NCBI GenBank assembly: GCA_946481585.1
Contig: CAMLOF010000169.1
Coordinates: 1 to 6,549 of the forward strand
Direction: 5' to 3'
Source: an uncultured Macromonas sp.
Lineage (GTDB): Bacteria; Pseudomonadota; Gammaproteobacteria; Burkholderiales; Burkholderiaceae
Length of the DNA stretch: 6,549 nucleotides
Shown here: positions 1-5,529 of the stretch, in pieces
How the letters are laid out: each line of letters begins with the position of its first letter
Numbering within the stretch: position 1 is the first letter of the stretch
Made by a program: the position numbers and the translations under genes
Notes under the pieces: generated by a model
What the model was told of the DNA's origin: nothing
Database searches by the model: none
Seen by the model: only the letters and a program-made list of their open reading frames with translations

Positions 1-1085
1 ACGAGGCCTATGACATCGCTGGGCAGCCCTTCAACCTGAGCAGCCCCAAGCAGCTTGGCGAAATCTTCTTCGACAAGCTGGGCCTGCCGGTGGTGAAGAA
101 GACCGCCACTGGCGCTCGCAGTACCGACGAAGAAGTGCTGGAAAAGCTGGCAGAAGACTACCCGTTGCCCGCCAAGATCCTGGAGCACCGCTCGCTCGTC
201 AAGCTCAAGGGCACCTATACCGACAAGCTTGCTGGCATGGCGCACCCGCGCACCGGCCGAGTGCACACCCACTACGCACAGGCAGTGGCGGTGACGGGTC
301 GCTTGTCCAGCAACGATCCCAACCTGCAGAACATCCCCATCCGCACGGCAGAGGGGCGGCGTGTGCGCGAGGCCTTCGTGGCGCCCGCCGGGCATGTCAT
401 CGCCAGTGCCGACTATTCGCAGATCGAGCTGCGCATCATGGCCCACATCAGCGGCGACGAGGCCTTGCTCAAGGCCTTTGCCGAAGGCATGGACGTGCAC
501 CGTGCCACGGCGGCCGAGGTGTTCGGCGTCAGCCCCGAGCAGGTGAGCAGCGAGCAGCGCCGTTATGCCAAGGTCATCAACTTCGGTCTCATCTACGGCA
601 TGAGCAGCTACGGGCTGGCCAAGGCCCTGGGCATAGACAACACGGCAGCCAAGAACTACATCGACCGCTACTTCCAGCGCTTTGCTGGCGTGCGCCACTA
701 CATGGACGAGACCAAGGCTCAAGCCAAGGCGCGTGGTTATGTGGAAACGGTGTTCGGCCGCCGCCTCTACCTGCCTGAGATCAACTCACCCAACGGCCCA
801 CGCCGCGCTGCGGCCGAACGAGCCGCCATCAACGCGCCCATGCAGGGCACGGCAGCCGACCTCATCAAGATGAGCATGGTCGCCGTGCAAAAGGCGCTGG
901 ACGAGCAGCAGCGCGCCACCCGCATGATCATGCAGGTGCACGACGAACTGGTGTTCGAGGTGCCCGACGCTGAGGTGAACTGGTTGCGCACCGAGGTGCC
1001 GCGCCTGATGGCCGGTGTGGCGCAACTCAAGGTGCCGCTGCTGGCCGAGGTGGGCGTGGGCGCCAACTGGGAGCAGGCCCACTGA
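1..1085 (+). CDS. polA: DNA polymerase I, C-terminal polymerase domain (5' end outside window)
   Basis: The gene enters from the left edge with its first complete codon at base 3; 360 codons are present before the TGA at 1083-1085. This is the family A polymerase palm and fingers. Motif A (DYSQIELR) has its metal-binding Asp at 411-413. Motif B, the O-helix, is [14 protein letters not shown], with the dNTP-contacting Lys and the Phe expected in bacterial Pol I. Motif C ([10 protein letters not shown]) has its catalytic Asp at 942-944. The end, ANWEQAH, closely matches the E. coli PolA C-terminus as I remember it, so the 3' end is intact. The 5' nuclease and 3'-5' exonuclease domains lie upstream and cannot be judged. 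The enzyme acts in the cytoplasm in Okazaki-fragment processing and repair gap filling. No terminator is visible in the 15 bases before the convergent lipoprotein gene. The GTG pair at 90-95 is internal and not a start. Confidence 0.97.
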   Translation, partial: EAYDIAGQPFNLSSPKQLGEIFFDKLGLPVVKKTATGARSTDEEVLEKLAEDYPLPAKILEHRSLVKLKGTYTDKLAGMAHPRTGRVHTHYAQAVAVTGRLSSNDPNLQNIPIRTAEGRRVREAFVAPAGHVIASADYSQIELRIMAHISGDEALLKAFAEGMDVHRATAAEVFGVSPEQVSSEQRRYAKVINFGLIYGMSSYGLAKALGIDNTAAKNYIDRYFQRFAGVRHYMDETKAQAKARGYVETVFGRRLYLPEINSPNGPRRAAAERAAINAPMQGTAADLIKMSMVAVQKALDEQQRATRMIMQVHDELVFEVPDAEVNWLRTEVPRLMAGVAQLKVPLLAEVGVGANWEQAH

Positions 1086-1100
1086 GCCTGCAATCGCCGG

Positions 1101-1790
1101 TCAGCGCGTGCCGGTGGCCAGCCCGATCACCAGCGCCTGGTCGGGGCCGTAAACGTCCGTGCTTCGGCAGGTGGCGGCCTGTATCTTCTGGTACACCGTG
1201 GTGGCGGTGTTGGACGGCAGCATGGCGCGCAGGTAGCGCGTCAGCGTCAGCTGCTGGGCACGGCTCAGTTCTGTTTCGCAGACCGTGCGGCCAAAGTCCT
1301 GGTCGGGCGGAACCTGCGAGAAGGCAATGCGTGCCGGGGCAGGGCTGGCGGGCATGATGCGGGAACGCCCGGCGGCGAATGCCAGCAGGCACGGCGTGTT
1401 GCACGTGCTGCCTGCCTGTACCAGGGTGTCATAGCCCCGGTTGCGCGCCATGGACCCCAGCGTGATGGCGTCACCCAGCAGCCCGTTGCTCACGTTCAGC
1501 ACCAGCCATTTTTCCTGGCAGCGCGCCTGGGCGACCTGTTGCATGGCCTGGTCCATGCGGCGCACCGTGGCGTCGTGGATTTCACCGGTCAGCGTCACCT
1601 GGCATGCTTGCCCGCTGGTGGCCACCTCTATGCGGCCACCATCGAAGGTGTATGAAGTCACCGCGCGCCTACCTCCGGCGGGTTCCGCAGAGGGGGCTCC
1701 AGCAGGTGGCAGGGGGGTGGAGCAACCTGCAAGCCAGACAAGAGCGGCGGCTGCAGTCAGTTGACTGGCGCGTGAGAAAGAGAGCTTCAT
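1101..1790 (-). CDS. Lipoprotein with a degenerate ClpP-like (COG3904-type) domain, probable pseudo-enzyme
   Basis: The 229-residue product starts at the ATG complementary to 1788-1790. This start gives a clean lipoprotein signal: K2 and R7, a hydrophobic run at 11-21, then the lipobox L-A-G-C with the lipidated Cys23. The frame stays open to a TTG at 1820, but that adds ten residues before the signal and sits next to a terminator T-run. No good ribosome site precedes 1790. Residues 64-226 resemble the periplasmic ClpP-like family: TGEI near 68-71, a WLVLNVSNG strand at 95-103 where the family has an LNSPGG-like turn, CNTPC at 130-134 followed by LLAFAAG, ARIAFSQ at 153-159, and a closing GLAT at 223-226. 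The usual C-x-S-A-C nucleophile and G-F-H histidine appear replaced (Thr132 and Ser158), so proteolysis is unlikely. Six cysteines follow the lipid Cys, suggesting disulfides in the periplasm. The family call is from remembered motifs; substrate and role are unknown. It converges with polA. Confidence 0.8.
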   Translation of the reverse strand: MKLSFSRASQLTAAAALVWLAGCSTPLPPAGAPSAEPAGGRRAVTSYTFDGGRIEVATSGQACQVTLTGEIHDATVRRMDQAMQQVAQARCQEKWLVLNVSNGLLGDAITLGSMARNRGYDTLVQAGSTCNTPCLLAFAAGRSRIMPASPAPARIAFSQVPPDQDFGRTVCETELSRAQQLTLTRYLRAMLPSNTATTVYQKIQAATCRSTDVYGPDQALVIGLATGTR

Positions 1791-1818
1791 GGCCGCGATG
1801 TTAGCTGCAGCTGAGCGC

Positions 1819-1846
1819 AAAAAAAGAACCCGGCCGCAGCCGGGTT
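1819..1846 (-). terminator. Rho-independent terminator, minus strand
   Basis: A perfect 8-bp stem (AACCCGGC at 1827-1834, GCCGGGTT at 1839-1846) closes a 4-base loop. On the minus strand it is followed, after one C, by seven T residues (complement of 1819-1825). There is no T-run on the other side, so it works only on transcripts read leftwards. It lies 28 bases before the lipoprotein start codon, not after a recognisable gene. It therefore ends either a small RNA or a prematurely stopped lipoprotein leader. Confidence 0.85.
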
Positions 1847-1980
1847 GCCAAAAGCGAACGAATCACCGTTCGCTGGAGCTACAGACGCTGGGCCGGTGAT
1901 GGTGGACGGTCGCCCACTGATCACCTCAGCGCCCGTTGATCAGTTTGCCTTTGACTGGGCGCCCATCGCCGGGACATTTC
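1819..1980 (-). ncRNA. Candidate structured RNA or attenuator leader on the minus strand
   Basis: Read leftwards, this stretch can fold into consecutive hairpins ending in the terminator at 1819-1846. The first is long: 1927-1936 pairs with 1881-1890 (10 bp, two G-U), 1920-1925 with 1895-1900 (6 bp), and 1912-1917 with 1902-1907 (6 bp, one G-U), around a 4-base loop. The second is a perfect 8-bp stem, 1867-1874 with 1853-1860, with a 6-base loop. A competing perfect 8-bp pairing, 1937-1944 with 1916-1923, would break the inner part of the long hairpin. The 5' end is uncertain: a TTGTCA-like -35 (complement of 1994-1999) lacks a good -10. I do not recognise a known RNA family. It could be a free small RNA or a regulated leader of the lipoprotein gene. 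No convincing protein-coding frame crosses it on either strand. Confidence 0.45.
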
Positions 1981-2020
1981 TGTGTTTTTTGTGTGACAAG
2001 ACTCCACAGCTTTCTGGTGC

Positions 2021-2046
2021 GGAGGTAGGATGAATGTCATGTGATG
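2021..2046 (+). promoter_or_regulatory. Ribosome site and four-codon upstream frame before the response regulator
   Basis: A strong GGAGGT lies at 2021-2026. The nearest ATG (2030-2032) is out of frame with the regulator and opens a four-codon frame whose TGA (2042-2044) overlaps the ATG at 2044-2046. The regulator frame also has GTG at 2041. The Shine-Dalgarno is 14-17 bases from these starts, longer than usual. Initiation may be coupled to the tiny frame or may use the weaker AGGA at 2027-2030. Confidence 0.4.
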
Positions 2047-2751
2047 TACGCCATGGGTACTGATATGCACAAGGTTCAAAAATCCCTTCGTTCCAGAGCT
2101 GTTCGCGTTGCTTTGGTTGCTCTGCCCTTGACGGCTTGGGGGTTGGGCCGTCTGCTGGCTGAAACCTCACCCAGGTTTGAGCTGACCGGCACTGCGGACT
2201 CTGCTGTTGAGGCCGTGCCGCTGTTGCAAGACTGGCAGCCAGACGTACTGGTGCTGGATATGGATGGTGAATCGGGTACCGAAGCGGTCGGGCTCTTGAA
2301 CCTCCACCTTCCGGCCAAGGTGCTGGTGCTTGTCAGCTCCCCCCTCAGCGATTTGCATGACAGCGCCGTTTTGGCCGGCGCGCGGGGTGTGGTTGAAAAA
2401 CGTGAGCAGCCGCAGACATTGCTCAAGGCAATAGAAAAAGTCCATGCCGGTGAGATGTGGATCGACCGCAGCGCCACGGGCAGGATTTTCATGGAGTTGG
2501 CCCGCCGCAAGCCCCAGACGCAACCCGACCCGGAACAGCGGCGCATTGACCACCTGACGCCGCGTGAACGGCAACTGGTGGTGACGCTGGCCAGCGATGC
2601 CGCCGCGCCGGGCAAGGTGGTGGCCCAGCGACTGCACATCAGCGAGCACACCCTGCGCAACCACCTCACCTCTGTTTACGGCAAGCTGGGAGTCTCAAAC
2701 CGTGTGGAGCTTTACGCATTCGCCCAACGGCATGGGCTGACACGTCAGTGA
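2041..2751 (+). CDS. Orphan NarL/LuxR-family response regulator with atypical receiver domain
   Basis: This 236-residue protein (counted from GTG 2041; ATG 2044, 2053 or 2065 are alternatives) has an N-terminal receiver-like domain, about 20-135, and a C-terminal LuxR-type helix-turn-helix, about 170-232. In the receiver, Asp73 (DVLVLDMD) matches the phospho-acceptor, Ser99/Ser100 the switch Ser/Thr, and Lys120 the conserved Lys. The DNA-binding part is clear: LTPRERQ at 172-178, then HISEHTLRNHLTSVYGKLGVSN at 199-220 in two adjoining blocks. It carries about two extra residues before the recognition region compared with typical members. The acidic pair expected near residues 26-28 is replaced by a VALPL stretch, so Mg-dependent phosphorylation may be lost. 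No histidine kinase is nearby. It is a cytoplasmic transcription regulator with unknown targets; the Tat hydrolase 81 bases downstream is one candidate. The first 60 codons use more T-ending codons than neighbouring genes. Confidence 0.88.
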   Translation: MMYAMGTDMHKVQKSLRSRAVRVALVALPLTAWGLGRLLAETSPRFELTGTADSAVEAVPLLQDWQPDVLVLDMDGESGTEAVGLLNLHLPAKVLVLVSSPLSDLHDSAVLAGARGVVEKREQPQTLLKAIEKVHAGEMWIDRSATGRIFMELARRKPQTQPDPEQRRIDHLTPRERQLVVTLASDAAAPGKVVAQRLHISEHTLRNHLTSVYGKLGVSNRVELYAFAQRHGLTRQ

Positions 2752-2752
2752 T

Positions 2753-2769
2753 TTCCCGGTAACCGGGAA
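2753..2769. repeat. Perfect 17-bp dyad after the regulator gene
   Basis: TTCCCGGTAACCGGGAA is an 8-bp inverted repeat around a single central A, beginning two bases after the regulator stop codon. It has no T-run on either side, so it is not a standard terminator. With a one-base centre it would fold poorly as RNA and looks more like a protein-binding operator. The binding protein is unknown. Confidence 0.5.
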
Positions 2770-2790
2770 CATCCGGCGGCGAATCTTCTC

Positions 2791-2813
2791 GTAAAAAGCC
2801 TGTTCATTTTTAC
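2791..2813. repeat. AT-rich inverted repeat before the exported hydrolase gene
   Basis: GTAAAAA (2791-2797) and TTTTTAC (2807-2813) form a perfect 7-bp inverted repeat with a 9-base spacer, in an otherwise GC-rich region. It lies 19 bases before the hydrolase start codon. It could be an operator or part of the promoter. An A/T stem this weak is unlikely to stop transcription. Confidence 0.4.
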
Positions 2814-2832
2814 CCATTCACAGGAGACCTGC

Positions 2833-3732
2833 ATGCGACAACTGCCGTTTGAACAAGACCTCCACGCCTTGCTGCCTGGCCAGAGTGCCGAGGCGGGCCC
2901 CAGCCGACGCACCGCCTTGAAAGCCGCGTTGGGTGTGGGGTATGCGGCCGCTGCCATGCCCATCATGGCGCAGACGGCCATCAAGACGCCATCGGACGGC
3001 CTGACGGTGGGAGAAGTGCAATTGACCGTGAACGGCACCTCTGTGCCGGTTTACCGGGCGGCGCCCGCCGGGAAAACGGGCTTGCCCGTGGTGCTGGTGC
3101 TTTCCGAGATCTTTGGCGTGCACGAACACATAGCAGACGTAGCGCGGCGTTTTGCCCGTGCGGGCTACCTGGCCCTGGCCCCTGAGCTGTTTGTACGTCA
3201 GGGCGACGCCCAGAGCTACGGCGAGATTGCCAAGCTGATGGCCGAAGTGATTGCCAAGGTGCCCGACGCGCAGGTGATGGCCGATCTGGATGCCTGCATC
3301 GACTGGGCCGCAGCCAACGGTGGCGACGTGAACAAGGTGGGGGTCACCGGTTTTTGCTGGGGTGGCAGAAAGACGTGGCTGTACGCTGCGCACCAGAAAC
3401 GCGTCAAGGCGGGGGTGGCATGGTACGGGCGTTTGGTGGGGCAGGCGAGCGAACTCACGCCAAGGCACCCGGTTGACGTGGCTACTCAACTCAATGGCCC
3501 AGTGCTTGGCCTGTACGGTAGCGCCGACACGGGCATTCCGCTGGAAACCGTGGAACAGATGAAAACGGCGTTGGCTCGGGGCAACGCGGCGTCGAAGGCA
3601 TCGCAGTTTGTGGTCTATCCAGACGCTCCCCACGCCTTCCATGCCGATTACCGACCGAGTTTCCGCAAGGAGGCCGCAGAAGATGGCTGGAAGCGCTGTC
3701 TGGCCTGGTTCAGGCAGCACGGCGTGGCCTGA
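2833..3732 (+). CDS. Tat-exported dienelactone hydrolase family protein
   Basis: The 299-residue protein starts at ATG 2833, six bases after a good AGGAG (2822-2826). The N-terminus carries a twin-arginine signal: S24-R25-R26-T-A-L-K, then a hydrophobic stretch at 31-45 and probable cleavage after Ala46 (PIMA, then QT). This predicts folded export to the periplasm. The mature part is an alpha/beta hydrolase of the dienelactone hydrolase type (COG0412). It has Glu92 in SEIFG, the nucleophile Cys175 in GFCWGGR, Asp232 in GSADTG, and His267 in DAPHAFH, so the Cys-Asp-His triad is complete. Classic members hydrolyse dienelactone to maleylacetate in the cytoplasm during chloroaromatic breakdown. 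Exported members are a less characterised group, and no aromatic-degradation genes are seen here, so the substrate is unknown. The gene sits between the regulator and the ZIP transporter on the same strand, with dyad-rich DNA just upstream. Confidence 0.92.
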   Translation: MRQLPFEQDLHALLPGQSAEAGPSRRTALKAALGVGYAAAAMPIMAQTAIKTPSDGLTVGEVQLTVNGTSVPVYRAAPAGKTGLPVVLVLSEIFGVHEHIADVARRFARAGYLALAPELFVRQGDAQSYGEIAKLMAEVIAKVPDAQVMADLDACIDWAAANGGDVNKVGVTGFCWGGRKTWLYAAHQKRVKAGVAWYGRLVGQASELTPRHPVDVATQLNGPVLGLYGSADTGIPLETVEQMKTALARGNAASKASQFVVYPDAPHAFHADYRPSFRKEAAEDGWKRCLAWFRQHGVA

Positions 3733-3746
3733 AGCAAGGGTCTGAT

Positions 3747-3786
3747 GGAGTAAAGTCGCAGTCTTTTCGGACTGCCCTTTATCTTC
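3747..3786 (+). promoter_or_regulatory. Hairpin between a GGAG and the ZIP start codon
   Basis: GGAG at 3747-3750 is 36 bases from the ATG at 3787, too far for normal initiation, and no purine-rich site lies closer. The bases between can fold: TAAAG (3751-3755) with CTTTA (3777-3781), a 2-by-1 internal loop, then GCAGTC (3758-3763) with GACTGC (3770-3775) around a 6-base loop. When folded, GGAG would be effectively about 5 bases from the ATG. The ATG at 3745 also opens a two-codon frame, ATG-GAG-TAA, across the GGAG. Confidence 0.45.
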
Positions 3787-4623
3787 ATGACCCTACTCGC
3801 AATTCTGGCCGGCACCGTGATGGCCGGTGTCGGCAGCGTCTGGCTGGCTGGCGCTCTGGGACTGGGCATTCTGGCGCGCTACACCCAGCATATGCTCAGC
3901 CTGGCAGCGGGTGCGCTGCTGGCCACTGCGTTTCTTCACCTGCTGCCTGAAGCTTTTGAAAGCGAAGCCAGCGCCCACGAGCTGTTCACGCTGCTTCTTG
4001 TTGGGGTTGTCTTCTTTTTCCTGCTGGACAAGGCAGAGCTGTGGCACCACGGGCACGAGCACCACACACCAGAGCACGCATCCCACGGGCATAAGCACCA
4101 CGAGCACGCCAGTGCCCATACGCATGCCGGGCACCAGCACCACCACCACGGTCATGCCCACGAAGGGCTGCGCAGCGGCGGGTGGTCGGTGCTGGCTGGC
4201 GACAGTGTGCATGCCTTTGGCGACGGCATTCTGATTGCCTCGGCCTTTCTGGCAGACATCCGGTTGGGCGTTGTAGCGTCGCTGGCTGTGCTCGCCCACG
4301 AGGTTCCGCACCACATGGGTGACCTGGTGGTGCTGCGCGAAACATCTGGCACGCGCAGGGCGGCTTTGCTCAAGGTGTCGCTGGCCGGTACGGTGACAGC
4401 CTTGGGTGGTGTGGTCGGCTTCGCCTTGGTCACCCAGCTGCAAGACTACCTGCCGTACTTCCTGGTCGCTGCGTCCAGCAGTTTCGTCTACGTGGCCTTG
4501 GCAGACCTCATCCCCCAGCTGCAAAAAAAGCTCAGCTTGCGCGAGACCATGGCACAAATCATGTGGCTGCTGATCGGCATTGCCATGGTCACACTCGTCA
4601 GCGGGATGGCGCACAGCCACTGA
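3787..4623 (+). CDS. ZIP-family divalent metal transporter with a histidine-rich loop
   Basis: The 278-residue membrane protein begins at ATG 3787; later Met codons would cut into the first membrane helix. Predicted helices lie near 3-29, 34-55, 66-82, then after a long loop near 134-156, 160-182, 195-216, 222-245 and 255-274. The loop at 87-125 contains 20 His in 39 residues, typical of ZIP metal-binding loops between helices 3 and 4. The transport-site signatures are present: HAFGDG with His142 and Asp146 in helix 4, and HEVPHHMGD with His171, Glu172, His175 and Asp179 in helix 5. Family knowledge points to uptake of Zn(II) or a similar ion (Fe, Mn) across the inner membrane; the sequence does not fix the ion or direction. 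No SD lies close to the start (see the upstream hairpin). The gene converges with the sulfurtransferase gene, 30 bases apart, with no clear terminator. Confidence 0.93.
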   Translation: MTLLAILAGTVMAGVGSVWLAGALGLGILARYTQHMLSLAAGALLATAFLHLLPEAFESEASAHELFTLLLVGVVFFFLLDKAELWHHGHEHHTPEHASHGHKHHEHASAHTHAGHQHHHHGHAHEGLRSGGWSVLAGDSVHAFGDGILIASAFLADIRLGVVASLAVLAHEVPHHMGDLVVLRETSGTRRAALLKVSLAGTVTALGGVVGFALVTQLQDYLPYFLVAASSSFVYVALADLIPQLQKKLSLRETMAQIMWLLIGIAMVTLVSGMAHSH

Positions 4624-4653
4624 CCAGCCGGGCCGCCTTGCTCAAACTCGCGG

Positions 4654-5529
4654 TCAACCCCGCGCGCACGGCATGCCGGGGGTGTTGCACCATTCGCTCC
4701 AACTGCCCGGGAACAGCGTGGTGCGGCCCAGCCCGGCAATTTCCATGGCCAACAGGTTGGGCACAGCCGTGACGCCGCTACCGCACTGGTGCACCACGTT
4801 TTGCGGCTCGCGCCCGGCCAGCAGCGCGGTGAATTCGGCGCGCAGTTGATCCGCAGGCTTGAAACGGCCGTTGGGTTGGAAGTTCTCGGTGAACGGGCGG
4901 TTGAGTGCGCCCGGAATGTGCCCGGCCACGGGGTCCAGCGGCTCCACATCGCCACGGAAACGGGGCGTGGCTCGGGCGTCCAGCACAGTCTGGGCGTTGG
5001 AGCCCAGGCGTTCGCACACCTGCTTTGCCGAGGCAGTTTGTGCCTTGGATGGCATAGGTTCAAAGTTTCCCGGGGCCACGGTCTTGTTGGCTTGCCCGCT
5101 CTCAACGGCACCCCCACTTGTTGTCCAGGCAGGCAAGCCACCGTCCAGCACCGCCACAGCCTCGTGCCCGCACCACTTCAGCATCCACCACAGCCGCCCG
5201 CAGAAGTTGGCTCCTTGCCGGTCGTAAACCACAGCCTGCATGCCCTGCTCAAAACCCAGAGCACGCATGCGGCTGGCGAAGGTTTCCCGGCTGGGCAACG
5301 GGTGGCGGCCACCTGAAGCAGCATCAGTCGCCCCGTGTGCGGCGCTCAGGTCGCGGTCCAGGTGCACGTAGACGGCGCCTGGGATGTGCTCCAGCCCGTA
5401 AAGCGTTTCACCAGCGGCGGGGTTGGTCAGGTCAAAGCTGCAGTCGAACACCATCAAGGGCGCGCCGCTGTCACGCAGGCTCTGCAATTGTTCGGCGGTG
5501 ATCAGGGTGGTGTAGGTGGGGTGGCTCAT
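4654..5529 (-). CDS. sseA: 3-mercaptopyruvate-type sulfurtransferase, two rhodanese domains
   Basis: The 291-residue protein starts at the ATG complementary to 5527-5529, preceded by GAGGAG five bases away. The same frame is open further upstream but lies inside the transporter gene. The N-terminal rhodanese domain (about 8-140) is the inactive structural copy and has conserved parts such as HIPGAVYVHLD (48-58) and LDGGLPAW (128-135). The C-terminal domain (about 165-285) is catalytic: LDAR at 183-186, RFRG at 190-193, GHIPGALN at 203-210, and the loop CGSGVTA at 249-255 with the persulfide-forming Cys249. That loop is the form seen in mercaptopyruvate sulfurtransferases and differs from the CRKGVT loop of classic thiosulfate rhodanese. 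GSWSEWCN near the end is also typical. The enzyme moves sulfur from 3-mercaptopyruvate to a thiol or cyanide acceptor in the cytoplasm. Its start overlaps the transporter stop, so the two are probably translated together. Specificity is inferred from the loop. Confidence 0.92.
   Translation of the reverse strand: MSHPTYTTLITAEQLQSLRDSGAPLMVFDCSFDLTNPAAGETLYGLEHIPGAVYVHLDRDLSAAHGATDAASGGRHPLPSRETFASRMRALGFEQGMQAVVYDRQGANFCGRLWWMLKWCGHEAVAVLDGGLPAWTTSGGAVESGQANKTVAPGNFEPMPSKAQTASAKQVCERLGSNAQTVLDARATPRFRGDVEPLDPVAGHIPGALNRPFTENFQPNGRFKPADQLRAEFTALLAGREPQNVVHQCGSGVTAVPNLLAMEIAGLGRTTLFPGSWSEWCNTPGMPCARG

Noticed and set aside
1791..1820. Ten-residue N-terminal extension of the lipoprotein from a TTG start
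   Set aside because: It would begin at the terminator T-run and place extra residues before a complete lipoprotein signal that starts well at 1790.
1951..1979. Possible + strand promoter with TTGACT at 1951-1956
   Set aside because: At 17 bases' spacing the -10 position reads ACATTT, a very poor match, so no promoter is called for the regulator.
1940..1980. GGCGAUGG on the minus strand, as in fluoride riboswitches
   Set aside because: The following conserved segment and pseudoknot partner are not present in the right order, and the downstream gene is not a fluoride exporter.
1819..2000. 6S RNA or another standard housekeeping small RNA
   Set aside because: No closing stem pairs the two ends around a central bubble, and the signal recognition RNA and RNase P core motifs are absent.
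1845..2033. Open frame of 62 codons on the + strand across the non-coding gap
   Set aside because: It needs a TTG start inside the terminator hairpin, has no ribosome site, mixed third-position bases unlike neighbouring genes, and overlaps the strong hairpins.
2818..3720. Long open frame opposite the dienelactone hydrolase gene (300 codons)
   Set aside because: It mirrors a clearly real gene; the composition (many His, Arg, Gly) is a by-product of GC-rich codons, with no recognisable domain.
3793..4620. Long open frame opposite the ZIP gene (275 codons)
   Set aside because: The valine-rich stretch is the reverse complement of the histidine loop, and the sense strand has all the ZIP motifs.
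4624..4653. Terminator between the convergent ZIP and sulfurtransferase genes
   Set aside because: The 30-base gap is GC-rich but shows no stem of useful length with a T-run on either strand.
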